This document shows positions 6,901-14,108 of a DNA stretch of 22,521 nucleotides, in pieces. The translations under genes and the position numbers were made by a program. Within the stretch, counting starts at the first letter, position 1; each line of letters opens with the position of its first letter. Location: assembly GCA_030590405.1 (NCBI GenBank), contig JAUUYO010000014.1, positions 1 to 22,521 on the forward strand, written 5' to 3'. The notes below the pieces were generated by a model. It worked only from the letters and a program-made list of their open reading frames with translations. It was not told where the DNA came from and did not search any database. The stretch is from Kangiellaceae bacterium (GTDB lineage: Bacteria; Pseudomonadota; Gammaproteobacteria; Enterobacterales; Kangiellaceae).

Positions 6901-7824
6901 TTGAATAAAACACTCATCACACTACTTTCGGTATTAGTCCTACCTATGATGATGTTTAGCTCAGTAACACAGGCAGTAGAAAACCTGACAGACCATTTAT
7001 TACTCAAACCTTATGAAGGCTCAACCATTCGCCACAAGAATGTACAAAAATTTGATGAATACAGCGCTTTTTCTGGTATGGACCAATCAGGTGAAAAGCC
7101 GGTAGGGTTAGAGCTAAAGGGTAAAGTCACCAAGCTCATTTACTCTAACCCCAAAGATCGCTCAATCTTTGAAATTTTCGAGAACTATCGCATAACGCTA
7201 GAACAGGGTGGCGCAAAAATACTCTATCAATGTAATCAAAAAAAGTATGAATGCGCCAAACGGTATGCAGGCCCCACCTTTCAAAAATTGAGTGATATCC
7301 ATTCAATTACCAATCTGGTGGGACGCTACTTGTTAGCCAAAATCGAAAACACTAATCACACAGCAGTGATTGCCATTGCAATTGGAGAGCAATTTACCGA
7401 CATTCACATTATCGAAATCACACAAATGGACAAGGACATGGTGACTCTCAACGCCAACGCATTAGGTAGCAGCCTGAATGCGGACGGCTATGTCATAGTT
7501 CATGGTATTTATTTTGATACCGGCAAAATCAGCATTCAAGCAAAATCGAAGACTGCTTTAGTGCAGGTTGCCCAATTACTCTCTTCGAAACCAGAGATGA
7601 ATATTTATATTGTCGGCCATACCGATATGCAGGGAAGTCTTAAGAGTAATATCGAATTGTCTAAAAAACGAGCTAACGCTGTTCTAGAGGAATTGGCTAC
7701 ACAGTATGGGATCGACCGCTCTCGAATGGATGGCCAAGGAATGGGTCCGTTAGCCCCAGAAGCCAGTAACACCGATGAAAAGGGCCGCAGTAAGAATCGC
7801 CGGGTCGTGATTGTGGTTCGTTGA
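6901..7824 (+). CDS. DUF4892 / OmpA C-terminal domain envelope protein
   Basis: This secreted envelope protein has a signal peptide (MNKTLITLLSVLVLPM up to about SVTQA). The N-terminal DUF4892 region has LELKGKVTKLIYSNP, IFENYRITLEQGGAKILYQC and a two-Cys element (CNQKKYEC). The C-terminal OmpA-like peptidoglycan-binding domain has VIVHGIYFDTGK, GHTDMQG, LSKKRANAV and KNRRVVI. It probably sits in the periplasm or outer membrane and touches the cell wall. I start it at the TTG at 6901 (307 residues) because AGGAG lies about seven bases upstream and this start exposes a clean signal peptide. An upstream TTG at 6826 would add 25 residues that spoil it. The kinase-like gene follows after 117 bases on the same strand. 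Confidence 0.88.
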   Translation: MNKTLITLLSVLVLPMMMFSSVTQAVENLTDHLLLKPYEGSTIRHKNVQKFDEYSAFSGMDQSGEKPVGLELKGKVTKLIYSNPKDRSIFEIFENYRITLEQGGAKILYQCNQKKYECAKRYAGPTFQKLSDIHSITNLVGRYLLAKIENTNHTAVIAIAIGEQFTDIHIIEITQMDKDMVTLNANALGSSLNADGYVIVHGIYFDTGKISIQAKSKTALVQVAQLLSSKPEMNIYIVGHTDMQGSLKSNIELSKKRANAVLEELATQYGIDRSRMDGQGMGPLAPEASNTDEKGRSKNRRVVIVVR

Positions 7825-7941
7825 TGAGTGTAAAACTCGCTCGTTCGCCAGCAAAATTTTAATTTTTGTGCCAGATTTTATGATTCCTGATGGTGGTTGT
7901 TGTACTATGACAGCAACTTATTGAGCTGTTAATTATTTTCC

Positions 7942-9384
7942 ATGAAAAAATACCTGTTATTCACTGCTGTCGCTTTATTTACTTTTTATTTCGCTGGATT
8001 GGCTGACGCTCTAGTCCAACTATTTAAAGATGATCAAGGTCATACTAACTGGCAATATCTGGCCAACTGGTCCAGTGGCATTTTGATCATATTGCTGTCA
8101 ATTTCAGCAACGGTGCTATTTTTTAGTCGACAAGCTAAACAACAAGCCAATACCGAACTAGAAGCCATCAAAAATGACCTTGAAATTCGAGTAAAGGAGC
8201 GCACCGCCACATTAAATGAGTCCAACCAGCTATTAAAGGAAGAAGTTGAGCGGCACCTGGCCACGACCGACAGGCTACACACCTCGGAGCATTACCTTAA
8301 TAGCATTCTGACATCAATGCCCTCGATGCTAGTCGGCCTCAATCCTGAGGGAGAGATTACCCAATGGAATAAACAGGCAGAAAAATATACTGGCGTAGCG
8401 CTTCAAGATGCGCTAGGAAAGGATTTATGGCAAGCTTACCCGTTGATCACGATTACCCGCGATCAATTTAACGAAGCGCTCACTCAACGATCGCCGACTA
8501 CCATCAGGCAAAGCCAACGCGGGCTATTCCATTTTGATATTACCATCTATCCTTTGCGTGGCAGCGGAGAGTCAGGCGTGGTGCTGCTGGTTGATGATGT
8601 ATCGCAACAGGTAAAATCAGAGAACCAGTTGATCCAAAGAGACAAGATTTCTTCAATGGGGGAACTTGCTTCTTCTATGGCCCACGATATGAACGTCCCT
8701 TTGCAAGGGATGCTAGAAGATATTAGACATATAGAAAGCATAATGTCTCACGTCTCGGTGCAGGACTCAACTTCAGATAATACCACTCACTCCCAAACGG
8801 AGATCAATACAAACCTGGCTGATGCGATTGTAAAAGGTCAACAAGCCAGTGCCATCGTCGACAATTTGCTGGATTTTGCCAGCTCACAACAACAAGATAA
8901 GCAAACCACGATAATGACCGAGGTAATGGACCATTCGATCGAGCTAGCCAAAAGCGTTCTCTCCCTGCCTCAAGGGATGAACTTTACTGATGTCGCCATT
9001 GAAAAAGAATATGATCAAAATCTGCCAAAAGTCAGTTGTCATGTTTCAGAAATTCAACAAGTTTTTTTGAGCTTACTACGTCATTGTTTTTATGCTTTAG
9101 GAAAAGCACATGGGGATGATTTTGTTCCGACGATACGGATTAGAGTTCTCGAAGGGTACGATTCTTTATGGTTAAAAATTTCCCACAATGGAATTGGTTT
9201 GACCAGCGACGAGCAACAATCTATTTTTGAACCTTATTTTAGCAATCAGCCACTCGATTCAGAAGATGATGCGGACAAGCGTTTATCCTTTTCACACTTT
9301 GTGGTTACCGAGCATCACAATGGTCAAATGGCAGTAACTTCTGATGTTAAGTTAGGAACGACTTTTCATATGCAGTTTAGTTGA
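7942..9384 (+). CDS. Membrane PAS histidine-kinase-like protein with eroded ATP site
   Basis: This 480-residue sensor-kinase-like protein has two helices (about 4-25 and 43-62), a coiled coil (67-115), a PAS domain (about 116-225), a HisKA-like helix pair and a HATPase-like end. The phosphoacceptor motif is present (MAHDMN, H248). The catalytic domain keeps the overall frame (EIQQVFLSLLR, HNGIGL, FEPYFS, GTTFHMQF) but lacks key residues. The N-box has S377 and H381 where Asn is expected. The G1 Asp is H415. The glycine-rich G2 box reads ADKRLSFSH (about 444-452). Autophosphorylation is therefore doubtful; a phosphatase, a heterodimer partner or a signalling scaffold is possible. There is no intact regulator gene next to it. 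The ribosome binding site is weak. The frame is intact, which argues against simple decay. Confidence 0.85.
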   Translation: MKKYLLFTAVALFTFYFAGLADALVQLFKDDQGHTNWQYLANWSSGILIILLSISATVLFFSRQAKQQANTELEAIKNDLEIRVKERTATLNESNQLLKEEVERHLATTDRLHTSEHYLNSILTSMPSMLVGLNPEGEITQWNKQAEKYTGVALQDALGKDLWQAYPLITITRDQFNEALTQRSPTTIRQSQRGLFHFDITIYPLRGSGESGVVLLVDDVSQQVKSENQLIQRDKISSMGELASSMAHDMNVPLQGMLEDIRHIESIMSHVSVQDSTSDNTTHSQTEINTNLADAIVKGQQASAIVDNLLDFASSQQQDKQTTIMTEVMDHSIELAKSVLSLPQGMNFTDVAIEKEYDQNLPKVSCHVSEIQQVFLSLLRHCFYALGKAHGDDFVPTIRIRVLEGYDSLWLKISHNGIGLTSDEQQSIFEPYFSNQPLDSEDDADKRLSFSHFVVTEHHNGQMAVTSDVKLGTTFHMQFS

Positions 9385-9398
9385 TTGCAACGGCTAAG

Positions 9399-9417
9399 CC
9401 ACCGCCTAAGGCGGTGG
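9399..9417. terminator. GC-rich hairpin between convergent genes
   Basis: A perfect eight-base stem (CCACCGCC and GGCGGTGG) with a TAA loop sits between the kinase-like stop (9384) and the convergent secreted-protein stop (9474). Neither side has a U-run, so it is not a classic intrinsic terminator. It may instead block 3' exonucleases, or be a REP-type or IS200-like palindrome. Confidence 0.5.
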
Positions 9418-9473
9418 ATATACAAGACTGATTATACAAAGGCCAGCTTTAACCAATAAACAAATTAAATTGA

Positions 9474-10151
9474 TTAATCGATTTTGGTGTGAACGATAAC
9501 GGTTAACTGATCACCGTTTCTGTTGAGCGTCACCATTGATTTTTCTAGTACGCTACCATCGGCCAAATTAATTGGGTGTCTGGTTCCAGTTTCGCCACTA
9601 CCAAAAAATGCAACTTGCTTGTCGCGGCAGACATTTGCGGTCACTGGCGCGCAGTAAGGGTCAATGTAATTGGTGATTTGAGCGATGTAATCACCTTCAA
9701 CTACATCTCCGTGGTCGCGTATTACTACATTAACTTCAGCGTCAGGTTTGGTGAAGGTTTGACCAAGGGCAAGTGGGTCAATCATAGAGCCACCACTTAA
9801 ATCGAGTAACCCTCCACTAGTATCACCTTTATAAAGCGAAGCAACCAAAGTAATTTTACGCTGATTATTGGTCACGCCACCAGTCGCATATATAACTGCA
9901 ACTTCCGCAGCAGTATTTGGTGAAATCAAACCAGGATCAGGTGCTCCCGCCGCGACTGAATCCATAAATGCACGACCAAAAACATCCGTACCACCGCATC
10001 TAATTGGTCCATCAGGATTGTGAATACAATTTTCAGGGCTGTTAAATACCGCCCACCACACAGTAACTGCATGCGGTTGGTCAGCCATCGCCATATTTGA
10101 AAGAAAAGTTAGAGTCGTTGCAATGAGCAACTTTGAAATGTGTTTTGACAT
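9474..10151 (-). CDS. Secreted protein of unknown function
   Basis: This 225-residue protein has a clear signal peptide (MSKHISKLLIATTLTFLSNM, cleavage near AMA|DQ). The mature part opens with VTVWWAVFNSPENC and has AAEVAVIYATGGVTNNQRK, a DTSGGLLDLSGG segment, VNVVIRDHGDVVEGD and a four-cysteine content (ENC, IRC, PYC, NVC). It should form disulfides outside the cytoplasm. It reminds me of uncharacterised secreted beta-rich proteins with a WxxFNxPxxC start, but I know no function. Start evidence is AAGGA ahead of the ATG. The gene stands alone, convergent to the kinase-like gene, with over 600 bases of non-coding DNA upstream. Confidence 0.8.
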   Translation of the reverse strand: MSKHISKLLIATTLTFLSNMAMADQPHAVTVWWAVFNSPENCIHNPDGPIRCGGTDVFGRAFMDSVAAGAPDPGLISPNTAAEVAVIYATGGVTNNQRKITLVASLYKGDTSGGLLDLSGGSMIDPLALGQTFTKPDAEVNVVIRDHGDVVEGDYIAQITNYIDPYCAPVTANVCRDKQVAFFGSGETGTRHPINLADGSVLEKSMVTLNRNGDQLTVIVHTKID

Positions 10152-10815
10152 TGTTTGTTTCCTTATAGGTTATTATCGTGATTGAAAACTATATTCCAGC
10201 GCAAAAAATATTCCAGCCAAAAACATTATTGCGTCCGAATAATTTTTTTCAGCCATGATTTTTATAATATTTAGTGAAGAGTTTCAATATCAATATCAAA
10301 TATATGCGAAATATTGGAGAGGAAGTCACTCAATGGCCGGTAATGGCACCTCTTTAGTTGAACGAGATTTATCTAAATGAGGTAAATCATCAGCTTTCCA
10401 TTGTGTCACTTGCAATTCAGTTAATATTTGCCTGTGCCCAAAAGCGCAATATTTTTATTCGTTCTAATACTCCCTGACTCCTTTGTCTTTGAGATTGTTT
10501 TTAATTCTATAGGGGATTAAGGACTAGTCGGCAATTATTTATTTTAACTTGTAATATAAATTGCGCCATGAAAAAATTGATTAGAATGAACTATTAAAAA
10601 TATAATGATTGATCTTACTTGTTTATCTCATGAGCCAATAATGACATGTAAAAACCTATCTCATTCAGCTATTTTTTGTCAAATAAATCACTTACTTAGA
10701 AAAAAATGTGACCTTCTTCACAGTTGAATTATTAATTTACAACTAGGCTTCTCTCGATCACAAAAAACGTTCAAAAATCAAATTAATAATCACAGCTTGT
10801 TTGTAAGGAATTGAT
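10152..10815. other. Long AT-rich intergenic region
   Basis: It lies between two divergent starts (9474-10151 leftward, 10816 rightward). It holds a pair of direct repeats (ATATTCCAGC at 10191-10200 and 10208-10217, 17 bases apart) about 40-60 bases upstream of the secreted-protein ATG, which could be regulator half-sites. It also holds a possible gene-end remnant (10326-10454). Otherwise I see no gene. Confidence 0.5.
10326..10454 (-). pseudogene. Possible 3' remnant of an unidentified gene
   Basis: The minus strand has a 42-codon stop-free frame ending with TGA at 10326-10328. It contains protein-like text such as FGHRQILTELQVTQW, followed by ADDLPHLDKS and ending KEVPLPAIE. No start codon with a ribosome binding site precedes it, and an in-frame TAA lies just upstream. 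A neighbouring frame upstream reads GVLERIKILRFWAQ, which would fit a frameshift. It may be the last part of a deleted gene. I cannot name the family, and chance is not excluded. Confidence 0.3.
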
Positions 10816-11025
10816 ATGAATAATACAACGCACCAGTGGACAATGTTTCAAAAAGGTCGATTAAGAGTTAAAGCCTGCGCATATTGCGGAGAAATGAGTT
10901 TGCCGAGCAATTCTCAAAGCATCTGCGATAAACAGAATATTCTTTCTAGTCCTATTATGAGAGCAGGTTATATACTTGCGAGCGATATGCCTTCGGTTGA
11001 GCAAACACCTCAGAGAGTTGCTTAG
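10816..11025 (+). CDS. 69-residue Cys-containing small protein
   Basis: This small rightward gene has a proper ribosome binding site (AAGGA, six bases before the ATG). The protein starts MNNTTHQWTMFQKGRLRV and has a CxxC pair (KACAYCGEM) and a third cysteine (SICDK), so a metal site or redox role is possible. There is no signal peptide or membrane helix. I do not recognise a family. The long upstream non-coding stretch would leave room for its own promoter. A bidirectional terminator follows 200 bases later. It is more likely real than chance because of the start signals. Confidence 0.5.
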   Translation: MNNTTHQWTMFQKGRLRVKACAYCGEMSLPSNSQSICDKQNILSSPIMRAGYILASDMPSVEQTPQRVA

Positions 11026-11224
11026 AATATAATTGGCTAAGTAATGTTTGCATTTCAAGAAACTATTGTTTAATCAATCTAATCGGAGCTTGATTTTATG
11101 TGACTAACAAATAGGGGCTGTTGCTGTTTCATAGTTTCCTTGACATTGGCCACAAAACTTTCTCCGGCTATTTTTTATAAATTGAATTGATTAATCATCC
11201 TGTTTTTTCGTTGAAATTTGTAAT

Positions 11225-11257
11225 AAAAAGCCAATCAGAAATCCTGATTGGCTTTTT
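11225..11257. terminator. Bidirectional rho-independent terminator
   Basis: A perfect stem (AAAAAGCCAATCAG at 11225-11238, CTGATTGGCTTTTT at 11244-11257) with the loop AAATC has T-runs on both strands. It lies 25 bases after the stop of the M4 protease on the minus strand and about 200 bases after the small rightward gene, so it can stop transcription from both sides. Confidence 0.95.
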
Positions 11258-11281
11258 CTTCCCTGTTAAAACTTTAATCAA

Positions 11282-13156
11282 CTATGGGTTTACTTTCACA
11301 TTTAAAGTAACGCCTGAAGCAGTCGAGTATCCATTAATATCAAAATGCCATTTACCTGAAGCAGGGGAGCTAAATGTACAAGTTTCATTATTACCACTTT
11401 TGTATGGACGACAGTCGTAATTAGAAGAGGTCGACTGTGAACCATGTTTTACATATAGATCAGCATCACCAGTGCCACCTGACATAGTTACTGTCATGCT
11501 AGAATAGCCACTTGCAATATCTAAGGAATAATGTTTCCATGAACCTTTTGAAACAGAGATGTTGTTAACAGTCGCGTCAATTGGAGCGAGTCCACCACCT
11601 GAGCTTGGACAACTTCCTACACCAACCGCACACCAAGCTGTTTCAATCGCAGTTTTAGCACTGGAACCATATAAATCTTGAGCTGCCTGCGCTGTACCGC
11701 TCCTTGCACTTGAGAAATTAGTATTTTGATTAAAGTAGGTTGTTAGCGCTCGATAGAATATTTTTTCCACTTTAGCCAAACCTAAACCACTAACCTGCAC
11801 CGATGTTTTATTACGAGGATGCTTGCCACCTTGAACAGCTAATACGTAAGCTAAATTAGCAATTCCAGAATTCCAATGAACACCACCATTATCCTGACTA
11901 CCAGTATAACGCTCTGGATAGTAATCTTTCGATGAACCATCTTGAGTCGGGTTATTCATATAACGTAAAGCATCACCGGGTGTTCCTGGCGTATAAACCT
12001 CTTCACCAACTTTCCATACGGGGGTTGAACGTCCATCGCGATAAGCTTTTGCAGAAACTCCCATAATGTCTGACATCGCTTCATTAAGAGCGCCTGACTC
12101 ACTTTGGTAAACCAGGTTAGCGGTAAACTGAGTGACCCCATGAGTTAGCTCGTGTGCAATAACATCGAAAGACTTTGTGAAATCTGTAAATAACTGCCCA
12201 TCACCATCACCATAAAACATTTTGTTTTGAAACCAGACGGCATTATTCCAGTTACTATTGGTATGAACACTTGAACTCATTGTCATGCCAGCATTATTGA
12301 CGCTATCACGGTTATGTTTAGTTTTGTAATAGTCGTAAACCTTAGAGGCTCCAGTATGAGCACGTTGAGCAGAAGCATCAGAGCAACTATTACTGTTTGA
12401 GCAAACTAGTGTTCCCGGAGCAAAACTGCTTTGTAAATCATTGTTTTTCATGTTATAGGTTTTGTAGGATTTTGCCCGATGAACTTGTGGATGACGGGTT
12501 AGTTCCTCTGTAGTAGATACATCAAAAAATATAATATCATGCTCGAATCCTGCCACTGAATTATATTCAACCTCAACTTTCCAAGAAAGTTTTGCTTTTT
12601 CAGTTTCAGGTAAATAGATATACGCTAGCTCAGGTTTACTGACAACCTTTCCAATACTACCAGCCATACTCATCGCTTGATTTCCATTGTCATTACTATT
12701 GATCATTGACAATGACATATTGGGCGTTGAATCAACAGCTAAGTTACCCGAAATAGCATAAATTTCTGCTGATGGATCCGAGATGTTTTTAGCCTTTACC
12801 GAAAGGCGGCCATGTATAATCATACTACTTCCGTATACTTTAATCCCATCAATAGTTTGAGTGAATCGAGTATGCGTTTGTCCTAACGAGTCAACCCATT
12901 GCTGTTTTACTTTAAAATTTTCCTTGCCAGTAAAACCATAAGAAGCTTTACCCGCCAAAGCTCTTTTCAAAGATTGTACGGCGGTCTTGTGAGTCATCGA
13001 ACCGAACTCTCCAGTAACAAAAGATGAATTACTGGTAGCATGCTGTTTATTTAATTCAATAGTTTTTGAATCATTATTTTGAGCGCTCACTGATAAGGCA
13101 GCAAACATCACACTAAACAGTGTTGTTTTTGCACAAATATTAGATATTTTTTTCAT
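11282..13156 (-). CDS. Secreted M4 zinc metalloprotease with PPC tail (vibriolysin-like)
   Basis: This 624-residue thermolysin-family endopeptidase is made as a preproenzyme. It has a signal peptide (about 1-25, ending SVSAQ), an FTP/propeptide region (about 50-225, with QTIDGIKVYGSSMIIH) and the catalytic domain (about 240-515). That domain holds HELTH (H335, E336, H339), the third zinc ligand E359 in GALNEAMSD and the active-site His in GGVHWNSG (H427). A C-terminal PPC domain (about 525-624, with HYSLDIASGYSSMTVTMSGG and DADLYV) follows and is usually removed on secretion. Its role would be digestion of extracellular protein. A ribosome binding site (AGGAA) precedes the ATG. It is a single-gene unit ending at a strong terminator. 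A type II secretion route is usual for the family but not shown here. Confidence 0.96.
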   Translation of the reverse strand: MKKISNICAKTTLFSVMFAALSVSAQNNDSKTIELNKQHATSNSSFVTGEFGSMTHKTAVQSLKRALAGKASYGFTGKENFKVKQQWVDSLGQTHTRFTQTIDGIKVYGSSMIIHGRLSVKAKNISDPSAEIYAISGNLAVDSTPNMSLSMINSNDNGNQAMSMAGSIGKVVSKPELAYIYLPETEKAKLSWKVEVEYNSVAGFEHDIIFFDVSTTEELTRHPQVHRAKSYKTYNMKNNDLQSSFAPGTLVCSNSNSCSDASAQRAHTGASKVYDYYKTKHNRDSVNNAGMTMSSSVHTNSNWNNAVWFQNKMFYGDGDGQLFTDFTKSFDVIAHELTHGVTQFTANLVYQSESGALNEAMSDIMGVSAKAYRDGRSTPVWKVGEEVYTPGTPGDALRYMNNPTQDGSSKDYYPERYTGSQDNGGVHWNSGIANLAYVLAVQGGKHPRNKTSVQVSGLGLAKVEKIFYRALTTYFNQNTNFSSARSGTAQAAQDLYGSSAKTAIETAWCAVGVGSCPSSGGGLAPIDATVNNISVSKGSWKHYSLDIASGYSSMTVTMSGGTGDADLYVKHGSQSTSSNYDCRPYKSGNNETCTFSSPASGKWHFDINGYSTASGVTLNVKVNP

Positions 13157-13550
13157 TGTTTTTCCTGGTTATAACTAAACATCTGACAATTGAGATATTT
13201 AGTAAGAGTTATTATTTTGTTAATCATTATTAAGTTAATTATTGAACACCAAATATTTCATAACGCCTTCAATTCGTATCAAAACATTACAAGATACATG
13301 TTAGAGCTTATTTAATTTACAAAAAACAAACAAAGTAAAACTAAATTTATTATTAAGAAATCGACACCAGTTCACACCATAAATTATTATTTATAGTTTC
13401 AATTGAGTTCAAAGTCAGATACGATAAAACTAGGGATTTGTTAACAAAGACACAAATAATTCTCTCAATGAGATACTCATACCTTTTGTAATTATTTTAT
13501 TTTTCGTAGTATTTTTTTATGATGCTTTTAGAGGTTTTTTTATAACGCAA

Positions 13551-13574
13551 ACTTATAAAACAAATTTTATAAGT
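13551..13574. repeat. Perfect 10-bp inverted repeat
   Basis: ACTTATAAAA and TTTTATAAGT flank a CAAA loop. It lies about 395 bases upstream of the M4 protease start. No classic U-run terminator follows on the plus strand. It could be an operator or an RNA hairpin. Confidence 0.75.
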
Positions 13575-13579
13575 ACATG

Positions 13580-13627
13580 AAAACTTTAAATCCCCATGAG
13601 ATTATTTCATGAAATTTTTAAAGTTTT
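13580..13627. repeat. 11-bp inverted repeat with 26-base spacer
   Basis: AAAACTTTAAA (13580-13590) pairs exactly with TTTAAAGTTTT (13617-13627). It sits directly beside the 13551-13574 palindrome, so the two form one 77-base symmetric block. A regulatory or replication role is possible but not shown. Confidence 0.6.
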
Positions 13628-13804
13628 GCCAGCATTTTTCAATACATTGTTTTCATCCAGAAAAAAACACCCTTACTTGGAAAGTGCTTTTTATACAAAA
13701 AACAGCATTAAATGTGTTGCATTCTGGTCGAGTTGTAATACTAAACTAACAAGAAGGTTTGATGATTTTCACTTAGACAGGGATGCGCTTTAGCTCAACT
13801 GACA

Positions 13805-13936
13805 CTAACGATTTTCTACCAAAGCAATATTTTTACCATCAGCGCTAATCGCCAGGCGAGAAATATTACCAGTAAAGAAGGGGGCTAAATCTTGTCCTTT
13901 TTGCCAATGTTTACCTTTACTTCTGTACGATTATAC
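13805..13936 (-). pseudogene. 3' remnant of a beta-propeller-type gene
   Basis: The minus strand holds a stop-bounded frame of about 42 codons ending with TAG at 13805-13807. It contains GKHWQKGQDLAPFF, then GNISRLAISADGKNIALVENR. The ISADGKNIALV text matches the repeated strand motif of PD40/WD40-like propellers, such as TolB-type or CadC-type sensor proteins. No start codon or ribosome binding site is present, and an in-frame TAA precedes it. It is most likely the surviving end of a deleted gene. Confidence 0.5.
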
Positions 13937-14108
13937 TAATAACCGGTTTTCCTCAACCCTCATTTTACAGCTTTGACACTAACCATAGTGTCATTATTTA
14001 GTTGTTTTTACATTTTTATCACTTCATTGTAATACTATTTTCTGTAAAACAATTTCAATTTTTGGTAATTCAATTTCCGTTACACTTAGCAACTTTCCAA
14101 AAAACAGG

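Larger units (their letters stand above)
13157..14108. other. Long AT-rich non-coding region upstream of the M4 protease
   Basis: This stretch of about 950 bases has no convincing intact gene. The part nearest 13157 should contain the protease promoter. It includes two inverted repeats (13551-13574 and 13580-13627), a beta-propeller-type gene remnant (13805-13936) and a 10-base direct repeat (TGACACTAAC at 13800-13809 and 13975-13984) that brackets the remnant. Another small palindrome, GACACTAACCATAGTGTC, lies at 13976-13993. Confidence 0.6.

Noticed and set aside
6801..7007. 68-codon leftward frame with a hydrophobic segment
   Set aside because: It is antisense to the signal-peptide region of the OmpA gene, whose domains and start site are convincing.
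11080..11133. 17-codon leftward frame with AAGGA before ATG
   Set aside because: Too short to support alone; the text is better treated under the possible insertion-sequence remnant.
11187..11420. 77-codon rightward frame across the terminator
   Set aside because: It runs through the strong terminator and antisense into the M4 protease; no ribosome binding site.
13596..13793. 65-codon rightward frame in the intergenic region
   Set aside because: No ribosome binding site, it overlaps the inverted repeats, and the composition looks random.
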